DNA of 64,000 bases from Verrucomicrobiaceae bacterium (GCA_028293825.1 JAQGNY010000053.1:62001-126000); one strand, 5' to 3'. Counted from the stretch's first letter, positions 9,793-17,960 are shown. The notes: generated from the letters alone by a model not told the origin. Numbers and translations are program-made.

Positions 9793-10227
9793 TTGAACGT
9801 GCACGACAATAAAAAACCGGCGTGCATTCTCGCCTTCGATTACGGCACCCAACATATCGGCGTCGCCATCGGTCAAACCATCACCCATACCGCCTCACCG
9901 CTTGCCGCAATTTCCGCAAAAGATGGCGTACCGAATTGGGACAACATCGGCGCGTTAATCAGCGAATGGAAACCGGATCATTTATTGGTGGGCTTGCCGT
10001 TAAATATGGACGGCACTGCATCGGATATGTCGCAACGCGCGGAAAAATTCGCGCGCCGTTTGCATGGGCGTTTTAATTTGCCGGTAATTACCTGGGACGA
10101 AAGATTGAGCAGCTTCGAAGCGCGCGGCGAATTGCTCGCGCGCGGCGAACGCAATTTTAAAAGCGGGGGTGTCGATTCGTTAAGCGCACGCCTGATTCTG
10201 GAAAGCTGGTTTGCGACTCAGATATAA
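9793..10227 (+). CDS. ruvX: RuvX/YqgF, Holliday-junction resolvase-like nuclease
   Basis: A 144-residue RNase H-fold protein. The first catalytic aspartate is in AFDYGTQHIGVAIG (D16 from the TTG start), followed by LLVGLPLNMDG, the acidic WDERLSS and a C-terminal D in VDSLSARLIL. The family is linked to pre-16S rRNA 5'-end processing and to junction resolution. The start is TTG 9793 or GTG 9799; neither has a strong binding site. In Pseudomonas pyrR-pyrB-pyrC follows; here the synteny breaks. Confidence 0.93.
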   Translation: MNVHDNKKPACILAFDYGTQHIGVAIGQTITHTASPLAAISAKDGVPNWDNIGALISEWKPDHLLVGLPLNMDGTASDMSQRAEKFARRLHGRFNLPVITWDERLSSFEARGELLARGERNFKSGGVDSLSARLILESWFATQI

Positions 10228-10390
10228 CCGTATCGCAATTTTGCTTTGTGACTGCGTTCACGTCGATGCTCTTAATCGCTGCGTATCATGCGTGCCGCAA
10301 ACCGTAAGAATGGTTTGAGGAGCTTGTTTGTTCGAGCGATAACTTTTGGCAAGCAATAGAATTAATTTAATCAAGGGATGATTTAGGAAA

Positions 10391-10798
10391 ATGAAATTTA
10401 ATCAAACGCGGTTCACGGCTTTATTCGCAGCTATAGCGCTGCTGTCAGCCTGCACCAGCGCTCCTCCTCGCGAAGCACAGCAAAAAGACATTAAGATTGA
10501 CGATAAGTCGTTCCGTTTTGGCGGCAGCTACAACGATAAAACGAACGATCTTAAATTAAGTATTAATGGCGAGCCCCTCATGCAGGGGAAATTTCCGCCG
10601 TTTACCCCGACTCAAACCTTTAATACGACGTACCAAGACGTTCCGTTTTCCTTGCATTGTTATTTTGGGTCGGTTTTGGGTCATAACAATGGCGTGCTCG
10701 GCATCGTCGCTGGTGCGATCCAAGCTGCAAAATCGTCAGCGTCCGATAAGTGCGAGATTTTGTACAAGGATGCCGTCAAAGACGTTCTGTATTTCTAG
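10391..10798 (+). CDS. Small lipoprotein of unknown function
   Basis: A 135-residue protein with a lipoprotein signal peptide (positively charged N-terminus, hydrophobic stretch, lipobox LLSAC with the cysteine near residue 21). The mature part has two more cysteines (LHCYFG and DKCEI) that could pair, and a central GVLGIVAGAIQAAK. I do not recognise a domain. AGGAAA lies just before the ATG. It occupies the place where pyrRBC sits in Pseudomonas. Confidence 0.75.
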   Translation: MKFNQTRFTALFAAIALLSACTSAPPREAQQKDIKIDDKSFRFGGSYNDKTNDLKLSINGEPLMQGKFPPFTPTQTFNTTYQDVPFSLHCYFGSVLGHNNGVLGIVAGAIQAAKSSASDKCEILYKDAVKDVLYF

Positions 10799-10819
10799 TT
10801 TTTAAAATTTCTCGCATCC

Positions 10820-10856
10820 CTTCACCAATCCGGTCGCGGAATTCGGGTTGGTGAAG
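10820..10856. terminator. Stem-loop after the small lipoprotein gene
   Basis: CTTCACCAA (10820-10828) pairs with TTGGTGAAG (10848-10856). It lies between the lipoprotein gene and convergent pilU. There is no T-run, so the terminator role is only likely by position. Confidence 0.45.
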
Positions 10857-10894
10857 CACAAAGATTATCGCTACACAGAGCGAAGCGGCGTTCA

Positions 10895-12046
10895 TTACCG
10901 GCCCATCATGCGACCGCGATCCTGTTCCTTGTCATTTTCAATCGACAATCCCGACACACCATTAATTAACGAGTTCGGATCGGAGTCGGTGCCGAGCTTA
11001 ATCATCAAACGCAAATCGTTGGCCGAATCGGCGTGCGCGATAGCATCTTCGTAAGTGATTTCGCCCTGACTGTACATTTCATATAAATGTTGATCGAACG
11101 TTTGCATACCCTGCTCGTTCGATTTCGACATTAATTCTTTCAGCGTATGCACTTCGCCTTTACGAATTAAATCGGCGGCAAGCGGCGTATTAATTAATAC
11201 CTCAACGCAGGCGCGCCGACCTTTGCCATCCGGCGTTGGAATTAATTGTTGCGCCACCATCGCGCGCAAATTCAGCGATAAATCCATCCACAGCTGTGCG
11301 TGCCGCTCGACCGGGAAGAAATGCATGATGCGATCGAGCGCCTGGTTGGCATTGTTCGCGTGCAACGTACACAAACATAAGTGACCGGTTTCCGCGAATG
11401 TGATCGCGTGCTCCATCGTTTGCCGCGTGCGCACCTCGCCGATCATGATCACGTCCGGCGCCTGACGCAGCATATTTTTCAGCGCGATTTCAAACGATTC
11501 GGTATCGATGCCGACTTCGCGCTGCGTGATGATGCAGCCTTCGTGTTGATGGATATATTCGATCGGATCTTCGACCGAAATAATGTGGCCTTTCGAGTTG
11601 CGATTGCGATGACCGATCATCGACGCCAGCGAGGTCGATTTACCCGCGCCGGTGGCGCCGACAAAAATAACCAGACCGCGCTTGGTCATCGACAAATCTT
11701 TGATGATATCGGGCAGGCCCAAATCTTCGATTTGCGGAATATGCGTTTCGATGCGGCGCAACACCATGCCGGCGAGATTGCGCTGATAAAACGCGCTGAC
11801 GCGAAAACGGCCGATGCCGCGCGCGCTGATCGCGAAATTTAATTCTTTGTCCTGTACGAATTCGCGACGCTGCGTTTCGTTCATCACACCTAAAACGGTT
11901 TCGCGCGTTTTTTCGGGACTGAGCGGCGTGGTGGTGACCGGAACAACGCGGCCATTTATTTTCACCGACGGCGGTACCCCGGCAGTGATGAATAAATCCG
12001 AGGCGCCTTTTTCCACCATCAGGCTTAATAATTTTTCGATGTCCAC
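10895..12046 (-). CDS. pilU: PilU, type IV pilus retraction ATPase (PilT paralogue)
   Basis: A 383-residue hexameric-ATPase family protein: N-terminal PAS-like part, Walker A GATGAGKS at residues 130-137, Walker B near APDVIMIGEVR, and the histidine box HLCLCTLHANNA. The C-terminal extension beyond PilT length, ending rich in charged residues, fits PilU. PilU works with PilT in retraction under load. It is downstream of pilT with a 141-bp gap that carries a tandem repeat. Confidence 0.95.
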   Translation of the reverse strand: MDIEKLLSLMVEKGASDLFITAGVPPSVKINGRVVPVTTTPLSPEKTRETVLGVMNETQRREFVQDKELNFAISARGIGRFRVSAFYQRNLAGMVLRRIETHIPQIEDLGLPDIIKDLSMTKRGLVIFVGATGAGKSTSLASMIGHRNRNSKGHIISVEDPIEYIHQHEGCIITQREVGIDTESFEIALKNMLRQAPDVIMIGEVRTRQTMEHAITFAETGHLCLCTLHANNANQALDRIMHFFPVERHAQLWMDLSLNLRAMVAQQLIPTPDGKGRRACVEVLINTPLAADLIRKGEVHTLKELMSKSNEQGMQTFDQHLYEMYSQGEITYEDAIAHADSANDLRLMIKLGTDSDPNSLINGVSGLSIENDKEQDRGRMMGR

Positions 12047-12060
12047 CGCTCAACTCCGTT

Positions 12061-12105
12061 ATGTAATTTATGTAGCTTATATAGCCTATGTACTTTGTGT
12101 AGATG
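12061..12105. repeat. Five degenerate 9-bp tandem units between pilT and pilU
   Basis: Reading the plus strand from 12061, the units are ATGTAATTT, ATGTAGCTT, ATATAGCCT, ATGTACTTT and GTGTAGATG. They share the frame NTGTANNTT and lie just upstream of the pilU start, outside coding sequence. Confidence 0.8.
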
Positions 12106-12187
12106 GCCGGCTCGTTTAATTTGAGCCCTATCGTTCCATCGCTTGCATTTCGAACAGCGCAACCATTGGGCAAATGGTCGCGCTGCG

Positions 12188-13222
12188 TTAAAGCTTGTCG
12201 GGGAAACGCGCTTTCGCACGCGCTTCGTCACGTGTCACCAAACGTTTCTGCACCAGATCAGCCAGACACTGATCCATCGTCTGCATGCCAATCGCGCCAC
12301 CAGTTTGAATCGATGAATACATCTGCGCGACTTTATCTTCGCGAATCAAATTTCGAATCGCCGAGGTGCCGATCATAATTTCGTGCGCCGCGGTGCGACC
12401 GCCGCCGACTTTTTTCATCAGCGTTTGCGAGATAACCGCCATCAGCGATTCCGACAGCATCGAACGTACCATGTCTTTTTCAGCAGCGGGAAATACGTCG
12501 ATCACGCGGTCCATCGTTTTTGCAGCGGACGTGGTGTGCAGCGTGCCAAACACAAGGTGGCCCGTTTCCGCAGCGGTCAGGGCCAGACGGATCGTTTCCA
12601 GATCGCGCAATTCGCCGACCAGAATAATGTCCGGGTCTTCGCGCAAGGCCGAGCGCAGCGCTTCGTTAAAGCCGTGCGTGTCGCGGTGTACTTCGCGCTG
12701 GTTAATCAGGCATTTTTTCGATTCGTGCACGAACTCGATCGGATCTTCGATCGTCAAAATATGCTCGTAGCGCGAGTCGTTGACGTAGTCGATCATCGCC
12801 GCCAGCGTCGTCGATTTACCGGAACCGGTCGGCCCCGTCACCAGCACCAGACCCCGTGCGTTATTGCAGATATCGCGAAACACCTGGCCGAGTCCCAAAT
12901 CTTCCATCGATAACACTTTCGACGGAATTGTCCGGAACACACCACCGGCGCCGCGATTCTGGTTGAATGCGTTGACGCGAAAACGCGCCACGCCGGGCAC
13001 TTCGAACGAGAAGTCGGTTTCCAGAAACTCTTCAAAATCTTTGCGCTGCTTGTCGTTCATGATCTCGTAGATCAGCGCGTGCACCGCTTTATGGTCCATC
13101 GGCGGCAAGTTGATGCGCCGCACATCGCCGTCGACGCGAATCATCGGCGGCAGGCCCGCGGACAGGTGCAAATCGGACGCGCCTTGTTTAGCGCTGAAGG
13201 CGAGCAGTTCGGTAATATCCAT
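12188..13222 (-). CDS. pilT: PilT, type IV pilus retraction ATPase
   Basis: A 344-residue retraction motor. Walker A is GPTGSGKS (130-137), the Walker B region is DPDIILVGELRD (196-207), the histidine box is HLVFGTLHTTSA, and the PilT-specific AIRNLIRED lies near residue 290. It powers pilus disassembly at the inner-membrane base. First gene of the pilT-pilU pair, divergent from yggS across a short region with a 19-bp tandem duplication. Together with the Chp operon it puts sensing and retraction of the same machine within 13 kb. Confidence 0.97.
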   Translation of the reverse strand: MDITELLAFSAKQGASDLHLSAGLPPMIRVDGDVRRINLPPMDHKAVHALIYEIMNDKQRKDFEEFLETDFSFEVPGVARFRVNAFNQNRGAGGVFRTIPSKVLSMEDLGLGQVFRDICNNARGLVLVTGPTGSGKSTTLAAMIDYVNDSRYEHILTIEDPIEFVHESKKCLINQREVHRDTHGFNEALRSALREDPDIILVGELRDLETIRLALTAAETGHLVFGTLHTTSAAKTMDRVIDVFPAAEKDMVRSMLSESLMAVISQTLMKKVGGGRTAAHEIMIGTSAIRNLIREDKVAQMYSSIQTGGAIGMQTMDQCLADLVQKRLVTRDEARAKARFPDKL

Positions 13223-13241
13223 TCGGTTTCCTAGGGACTGT

Positions 13242-13279
13242 TAATACCAATGACCACGAGTAATACCACTGACCGCGAG
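13242..13279. repeat. 19-bp tandem duplication between pilT and yggS
   Basis: TAATACCAATGACCACGAG (13242-13260) is followed directly by TAATACCACTGACCGCGAG (13261-13279), with two mismatches. The pair starts 19 bp upstream of the pilT start codon, so it may overlap the pilT 5' untranslated region. Confidence 0.85.
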
Positions 13280-13303
13280 CCGCGACGCGCGCAGCGGCTT
13301 CGT

Positions 13304-13309
13304 TATAAT
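13304..13309 (+). promoter_or_regulatory. Candidate -10 box for yggS
   Basis: A perfect TATAAT lies 71 bp before the yggS start. The matching -35 place (near 13281) is GC-rich and not recognisable, so only the -10 is supported. Confidence 0.4.
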
Positions 13310-13380
13310 AGACGCCCCGCAGCAATCGCGACGCCACGGAACAGGCAACTGCGATAACCAGCACAGGCGGCAAATAAGGG

Positions 13381-14091
13381 ATGGATGAACCAGCCGCCGC
13401 AGAGTTACACAGCCGCATGTCATCAGACGTAGCAATCAATATAGCAAAGGTCCGCGAACGCATAGGCCGTGCTTGTATAAAAAGCCGGCGCCGCGAGCAC
13501 GACGTCACATTGCTGGCCGTGAGCAAGACGCGCGGTGCACAGGACATTCGCGCAGCAGCCGCTGCCGGTGTTACCGATATCGGCGAAAACTACTGTCAGG
13601 AGGCGCTGGAAAAAATCGCGGTGCTCGATGATCTCGCCCTCACGTGGCACTTTATCGGGCCGCTGCAATCGAACAAAACCCGCGCCATCGCCGAGCATTT
13701 CGCCTGGGTGCACAGCGTCGATCGCCTCAAGATTGCGCAGCGTTTATCCGAGCAACGACCCGCGCATTTGCCGCCGCTCAATATTTGTCTGCAAATTAAT
13801 ATCGATGACGAGGCCAGCAAATCCGGCATCGCTCCGGTGGAGTTGCCGAATTTGATCGCCGCTGTCATCGATCTGCCGAATTTGCGCGTGCGCGGCCTGA
13901 TGGCTATTCCCGATGCGGACAATAACGGCGATAGTTTTTTCCGGCTGCGGGAATTGTTTGAAACGCAGCGCCTGCGCTGGCCGCAGGTGGATACATTGTC
14001 GATGGGTATGTCGGCGGATTTCGAGGCGGCGATTGCCGCCGGCGCCACCATCGTTCGCATTGGTACCGACCTCTTTGGCGTACGCCAATAA
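13381..14091 (+). CDS. yggS: YggS/PROSC, pyridoxal phosphate homeostasis protein
   Basis: A 236-residue alanine-racemase-like TIM barrel without the racemase domain. The PLP lysine is in LLAVSKTRG (K49), followed by GENYCQEALEK, WHFIGPLQSNK and the C-terminal MGMSADFEAAIAAGATIVRIGTDLFG. It binds PLP and balances B6 vitamers. The ATG at 13381 has AGGG immediately adjacent, too close to be ideal; the ATG at 13417 would give 224 residues, also a normal length. First gene of a plus-strand housekeeping run. Confidence 0.94.
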   Translation: MDEPAAAELHSRMSSDVAINIAKVRERIGRACIKSRRREHDVTLLAVSKTRGAQDIRAAAAAGVTDIGENYCQEALEKIAVLDDLALTWHFIGPLQSNKTRAIAEHFAWVHSVDRLKIAQRLSEQRPAHLPPLNICLQINIDDEASKSGIAPVELPNLIAAVIDLPNLRVRGLMAIPDADNNGDSFFRLRELFETQRLRWPQVDTLSMGMSADFEAAIAAGATIVRIGTDLFGVRQ

Positions 14092-14150
14092 AGAGTCGGC
14101 GCACGTTACTAACGAAACGGCGCGCGTTAATTAATGAGGTTGATTGCACT

Positions 14151-15152
14151 GTGACGACAAACTGGCCGCGACGTATCGCAAAAGAATGGTTTCTGCTCGG
14201 CATGGTGACGGCCGTAATCGTCGCCAGCCTCTTTCCAGATTTTGGCGCCAGCGGCGGCGGCATGCACGCCGATATCGTTATCAATGTCGGCGTCGCGCTG
14301 GTGTTTTTTCTGCACGGCATCGGCCTGCCGCTGGAAAGTCTACGCCGCGGCCTGTTCGCCTGGCGCGTGCATCTGCTGGTGCAGACACTGACCTACATTG
14401 CATTTCCGCTGCTGTGGATTGTGTTTAACGCCGCGCTGAAAAACTATCTGTCGCGCGATTTGCTGCTCGGTTTTTGTTATCTGGCGGCGCTGCCGTCGAC
14501 CATTTCATCGTCGGTGGCGATGACCGCTTTGGCACGCGGCGATGTGCCGCTGGCGATTTTCAACGCAACGCTGTCAAGTCTGCTCGGTATCGTGCTGACG
14601 CCGCTGATTATCAATGTGCTCGGCAATGCCGATGCGCACGGCCTGTCGCTCGGCAGCACCATGCTGAAAATCGCCGAGCTGCTGTTGTTGCCGATTATCG
14701 CCGGCCAATTGTTGCGACCGCTGATCGGGCATTGGTTCGCGAAAATCAAACGCTACGTCACTAATATCGACCGCTGCGTGATTCTGTTGCTGGTGTACGC
14801 GGCGTTCTGCAATTCGGTGAAGTCAGGATTGTGGCAAAAACACGGCATCGGTCTAATCGTGGTCACGCTGGCGGGCGCGGCATTTTTCCTCGCCGTCATT
14901 CTGCTATTGAGCACGTTGCTGGCGCGTAAACTGAAGTTAAAGCGAGAAGATGAAATTGCCGCCGTGTTTTGCGGCTCGAAGAAAACATTGGCCTCGGGCA
15001 TTCCGATGGCGGCGCTGATTTTCGGCGCAAATCCCGCCTTGGGCGTGATTGTGTTGCCGATCATGCTTTACCATCAGCTGCAGTTGTTCGTGTGTTCGAT
15101 TCTTGCGCATCGGTATGCGCGCACGGAAAAAATCGAAACACCGATGGCTTAA
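14151..15152 (+). CDS. SBF-like (bile acid:sodium symporter superfamily) membrane transporter
   Basis: A 333-residue protein with about ten hydrophobic helices. It resembles the YfeH/SBF-like family: MHADIVINVGVALVFFLHGIGLPLE near the start, AALPSTISSSVAMTALARGD in the middle and FCGSKKTLASGIPMAALIF near the end. The substrate cannot be told from sequence. Starts at GTG 14151. The yggS-proC pair is adjacent in Pseudomonas, so this gene and the next look inserted. Confidence 0.85.
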   Translation: MTTNWPRRIAKEWFLLGMVTAVIVASLFPDFGASGGGMHADIVINVGVALVFFLHGIGLPLESLRRGLFAWRVHLLVQTLTYIAFPLLWIVFNAALKNYLSRDLLLGFCYLAALPSTISSSVAMTALARGDVPLAIFNATLSSLLGIVLTPLIINVLGNADAHGLSLGSTMLKIAELLLLPIIAGQLLRPLIGHWFAKIKRYVTNIDRCVILLLVYAAFCNSVKSGLWQKHGIGLIVVTLAGAAFFLAVILLLSTLLARKLKLKREDEIAAVFCGSKKTLASGIPMAALIFGANPALGVIVLPIMLYHQLQLFVCSILAHRYARTEKIETPMA

Positions 15153-15183
15153 CGTGCAAAGGCGCGCGGTTGTAATGAGGGAC

Positions 15184-15251
15184 GGGACGCGGCAAGCAGC
15201 GCCCCTACCCATTCGGCCGCTTTATCGTAAGGGCGCCACTTGCTGCGCCCC
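15184..15251. repeat. REP-like inverted pair upstream of the SnoaL-like gene
   Basis: Two related 25-bp elements in opposite orientation: 15184-15208 (minus; reads GTAGGGGCGCTGCTTGCCGC) and 15227-15251 (plus; reads GTAAGGGCGCCACTTGCTGC). A spacer of 18 bp separates them, so the pair can fold into one large hairpin. The form matches REP doublets found between genes in Pseudomonas relatives. Confidence 0.75.
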
Positions 15252-15295
15252 GATCTTCGACCCAAACCATAATCAATAAATACCAGGAGCTCACC

Positions 15296-15790
15296 ATGAC
15301 CAAAACCCTCGAACAACGCGTGCAGGTGCTGGAAGACCGCGAAGCGATCGTGCAATTGAAAGCGCGCTATGTGAACTACAACGACGGCGGCTGGAGCGGC
15401 CCGACGCACACCAATCCGCAGGCGGTCGCCGATATGTTCGTCGAAGACGGCGTCTGGGATGGCTCGCCCAACGCGGGCTACGCGAAAGGTAAACAGGCGA
15501 TCAAAGAGTTGTTCGAAGCGTTCGGCGCGGTACCGTTTATCGTGCATTACGTGACCAATCCGCTGATTCAAGTCGACGGCGATACCGCCACCGGCCACTG
15601 GCATGCACTGGTGACATCGACCATGCCCGGTCCGCAGGCGATTTGGGTGCTCGGCTTATATAAAGAGGAATACGTGCGCACGGCGGAAGGCTGGAAATTC
15701 AAAACACTGCGCTTTGAAACCGCCGCGACGGCGCCGTATGAACTCGGCTGGGCCAAAGAACAGCACGCGTATAAAGAAAGCCCATTCTGA
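15296..15790 (+). CDS. SnoaL-like (NTF2-fold) protein
   Basis: A 164-residue protein with the alpha+beta NTF2 cone fold seen in SnoaL-like families: an N-terminal helix (EDREAIVQLKARYVNYNDGG), MFVEDGVWDGSP, HYVTNPLIQVDGDTATGHW and a C-terminal WKFKTLRFETAATAPYELGW. Relatives include dehydratases, isomerases and ring-active enzymes; no specific substrate can be claimed. A good AGGAG lies 7 bases before the ATG. REP-like pairs flank it on both sides. Whether it works with the transporter upstream is a guess. Confidence 0.82.
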   Translation: MTKTLEQRVQVLEDREAIVQLKARYVNYNDGGWSGPTHTNPQAVADMFVEDGVWDGSPNAGYAKGKQAIKELFEAFGAVPFIVHYVTNPLIQVDGDTATGHWHALVTSTMPGPQAIWVLGLYKEEYVRTAEGWKFKTLRFETAATAPYELGWAKEQHAYKESPF

Positions 15791-15798
15791 GGCGACCC

Positions 15799-15886
15799 GC
15801 AGGGGCGCTGCTTGCCGCGCCCATTTGCAAAACACCAAGGTAACCGTGGGCCGGCAAAAATAGGGCGCAGCAAGCAGCGCTCCTAC
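15799..15886. repeat. REP-like inverted pair downstream of the SnoaL-like gene
   Basis: 15799-15822 (plus; GCAGGGGCGCTGCTTGCCGC...) and 15863-15886 (minus; reads GTAGGAGCGCTGCTTGCTGC...) are the same family as the pair at 15184-15251, again in opposite orientation, separated by 40 bp. It probably lies in the transcript end of the SnoaL-like gene. Confidence 0.75.
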
Positions 15887-15942
15887 AGAAACGCCGCCAA
15901 TTCGAACCGCGCTCGCCTCTATTTCCATTCACACACCGCCGC

Positions 15943-15948
15943 TATACT
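15943..15948 (+). promoter_or_regulatory. Candidate -10 box for proC
   Basis: TATACT lies 36 bp before the proC GTG start, followed by a C-rich start region. No good -35 is visible. Confidence 0.35.
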
Positions 15949-15978
15949 GGCCCCCGTTTTTTGTTTCGAGAATTCATC

Positions 15979-16806
15979 GTGAGCTCACCGCAAGTAGCGT
16001 TTATCGGCGCCGGCAACATGGCGTCCGCCCTGATCGGCGGGCTGGTGAAACAGGGTTTCTCCGCCGCACAGATTAGCGCCAGCGATCCCTATGCGCCGTC
16101 GTTGGAAAAGCTGCAGCAGTTGGCTGCGGTCACGGTTACCAGCGATAACATCGCTGCCATCGCCAATGCTGACGTGGTGATATTGGCCGTGAAACCGCAG
16201 GCGATGAAGCAAGTATTGCTGCCCCTGGCGACAACGCTCCAACAGAAACGACCGCTGATTATTTCGATTGCCGCCGGTATCGAGATCGCCAGCATTGAGC
16301 GTTGGCTCGGCGGCGCTTTGCCGATTGTGCGCTGCATGCCGAACACGCCGGCGCTGGTGCAACTCGGCGCCACCGGTTTGTTTGCGAATGCTGCAGTAAA
16401 CGCCGCGCAGCGCGAACTGGCCGATTCGATTCTGCGCGCGGTCGGCATCGCGCTATGGGTCGACAGCGAGCAGCAGCTCGACGCGGTCACCGCCGTTTCC
16501 GGCAGCGGCCCGGCGTATTTCTTTTTAGTGATGGAAGCGATGCAGGCGGCTGGCGAACAATTGGGGCTGAGCCGCGACACCGCGCAAAAGCTGACGCTGC
16601 AAACGGCGCTCGGTGCGGCGCGGATGGCACACGACAGCGATGTCGATACCGCCGAATTGCGCCGCCGCGTAACGTCGCCGCACGGCACTACCGAGCGCGC
16701 CATCGCCAGTTTCGAGCAGGACAATCTGCGCGAAATTTTTGCGCGCGCGCTCACCGCGTGCAGCGACCGCTCCCAGTCGTTGGCGCAGGAGCTGGGGCGC
16801 GACTGA
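15979..16806 (+). CDS. proC: Pyrroline-5-carboxylate reductase
   Basis: A 275-residue enzyme for the last step of proline synthesis (P5C plus NAD(P)H to proline). The Rossmann motif VAFIGAGNMASALIGGL is at residues 6-22; later come VILAVKPQ, RCMPNTPALV, AVSGSGPAYFFLVMEA and RRRVTSPHGTTERAI. The frame opens at TTG 15961, but GTG 15979 gives the normal N-terminus. Next genes are yggT and yggU, as in many Gammaproteobacteria. Confidence 0.96.
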   Translation: MSSPQVAFIGAGNMASALIGGLVKQGFSAAQISASDPYAPSLEKLQQLAAVTVTSDNIAAIANADVVILAVKPQAMKQVLLPLATTLQQKRPLIISIAAGIEIASIERWLGGALPIVRCMPNTPALVQLGATGLFANAAVNAAQRELADSILRAVGIALWVDSEQQLDAVTAVSGSGPAYFFLVMEAMQAAGEQLGLSRDTAQKLTLQTALGAARMAHDSDVDTAELRRRVTSPHGTTERAIASFEQDNLREIFARALTACSDRSQSLAQELGRD

Positions 16807-16849
16807 GTCGTCGCGTTGCTCTCTTTAGTAGAAGTCATTAGGGAAAGCC

Positions 16850-16939
16850 GTTTTAAAGTAAGTGGCTTCAAAAGAAATCGTTTCGAACAAATTGTTTTGA
16901 GCAGATTCGCTTCGAACAATGTGTCTTTAAACAAAATGT
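16850..16939. repeat. Six degenerate 15-bp tandem units between proC and yggT
   Basis: Period-15 units start at 16850, 16865, 16880, 16895, 16910 and 16925 and share a core like TTTCGAACAAANTG; a further partial copy runs to about 16952. They occupy most of the proC-yggT gap and end close to the yggT start. Confidence 0.75.
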
Positions 16940-16963
16940 CTCTTTGAGCAAACAGGTGTGGCA

Positions 16964-17569
16964 ATGGGAATAATTGGCGAAATCGCCTCGTTTTTGATCC
17001 AAAGTGTGGGCGGTCTTTATTTGTGGGCGATATTGCTGCGCTTCCTGCTGCAAATCGCGCGGGCGGATTTTTACAATCCGGTCTCGCAGGCTTTGGTGCG
17101 CGTTACCAATCCGTTAGTGAAACCGCTGCGCCGCTTGATTCCGGGGTTTTTCGGGGTTGATATCGCCTCGTTGATATTGGCGTGGCTGGTCAAGCTGTTG
17201 ATGGTGGTCACCATTTACATCATCCAAACCGGATCGCTCAATTTCAGCTTTCCGCTGGTGCTGGCGGTGTCGCTGCTCAGCATTTTGGTCGCGGTCCTCA
17301 ATATTTATTTTCTGGCGATGATTGCCTCCATCATTATCAGTTGGGTGGCCGCCGGCAGTTATCACCCGGCGGTGGTGCTACTCAATCAATTAGCCGAACC
17401 GATCATGGCGCCGTTTCGCAAACTACTGCCACCGATGGGCGGTATCGATTTTTCGCCGATGCTGGCGTTTCTCGCCATCAACGTCGTGAAGATTTTGTTG
17501 AGCGGTCTGGCGATGAAAATCGGTCTGGTGCCGCATTCGTTTTTGGGCATGCTGATCCTCAATATCTAA
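16964..17569 (+). CDS. yggT: YggT family membrane protein
   Basis: A 201-residue inner-membrane protein with two YggT repeats. Each has a hydrophobic pair followed by a conserved loop: DFYNPVSQALVRVTNPLVKPLRRLIPG in the first half and SYHPAVVLLNQLAEPIMAPFRKLLPP in the second. The family's function is uncertain (links to osmotic stress and division have been proposed). The start is ATG 16964 with AGG 7 bases upstream. It is followed by yggU with a 4-bp gap. Confidence 0.93.
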   Translation: MGIIGEIASFLIQSVGGLYLWAILLRFLLQIARADFYNPVSQALVRVTNPLVKPLRRLIPGFFGVDIASLILAWLVKLLMVVTIYIIQTGSLNFSFPLVLAVSLLSILVAVLNIYFLAMIASIIISWVAAGSYHPAVVLLNQLAEPIMAPFRKLLPPMGGIDFSPMLAFLAINVVKILLSGLAMKIGLVPHSFLGMLILNI

Positions 17570-17573
17570 GCGG

Positions 17574-17912
17574 TTGAACGCGCCCACTTCGACGTTTTAT
17601 CAATGGCAAAATGGCGCCCTGATGCTGTTCTGCCAGCTGCAACCCAACGCCAGCCGCGATGAGTTTTCCTGCCCGGTTTGTTCCGATAAGTACGGCGAAC
17701 GCTTAAAAATTCGTGTTACCGCGCCGCCGATCGACGGCAAAGCCAATGCCCATTTAATTAAATTTCTCGCCGCGCAATTTGGCGTCGCCAAACAGGCGGT
17801 GCGTATTGTCAGCGGCGATGGCGCTCGCCAGAAAACGGTTCGCATTGAAAACCCGCAACAATTGCCTGTCGCGCTAGCGATTGCCGCAGCGCCAGCGCAA
17901 CTTTGCAAATAG
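17574..17912 (+). CDS. yggU: YggU/DUF167 family protein
   Basis: A 112-residue protein of the small DUF167 family. The signature is LKIRVTAPPIDGKANAHLIKFLA followed by VRIVSGDGARQKTVRI. Function unknown. Translation seems to start at TTG 17574, right after the yggT stop; there is no ATG in frame before the conserved part, and the next start-like codons lie inside it. Confidence 0.88.
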   Translation: MNAPTSTFYQWQNGALMLFCQLQPNASRDEFSCPVCSDKYGERLKIRVTAPPIDGKANAHLIKFLAAQFGVAKQAVRIVSGDGARQKTVRIENPQQLPVALAIAAAPAQLCK

Positions 17913-17960
17913 AGTTAACAGACCATAGACTGCTCCACTGCTCAAATTCGATAGCCAATA

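Noticed and set aside
14098-14139. Possible 21-bp imperfect repeat between yggS and the SBF transporter
   Set aside because: Too many mismatches in the second half to separate from chance.
16089-16964. 291-codon minus-strand open frame
   Set aside because: Antisense to proC. Its N-terminal part is only the translation of the 15-bp repeat array.
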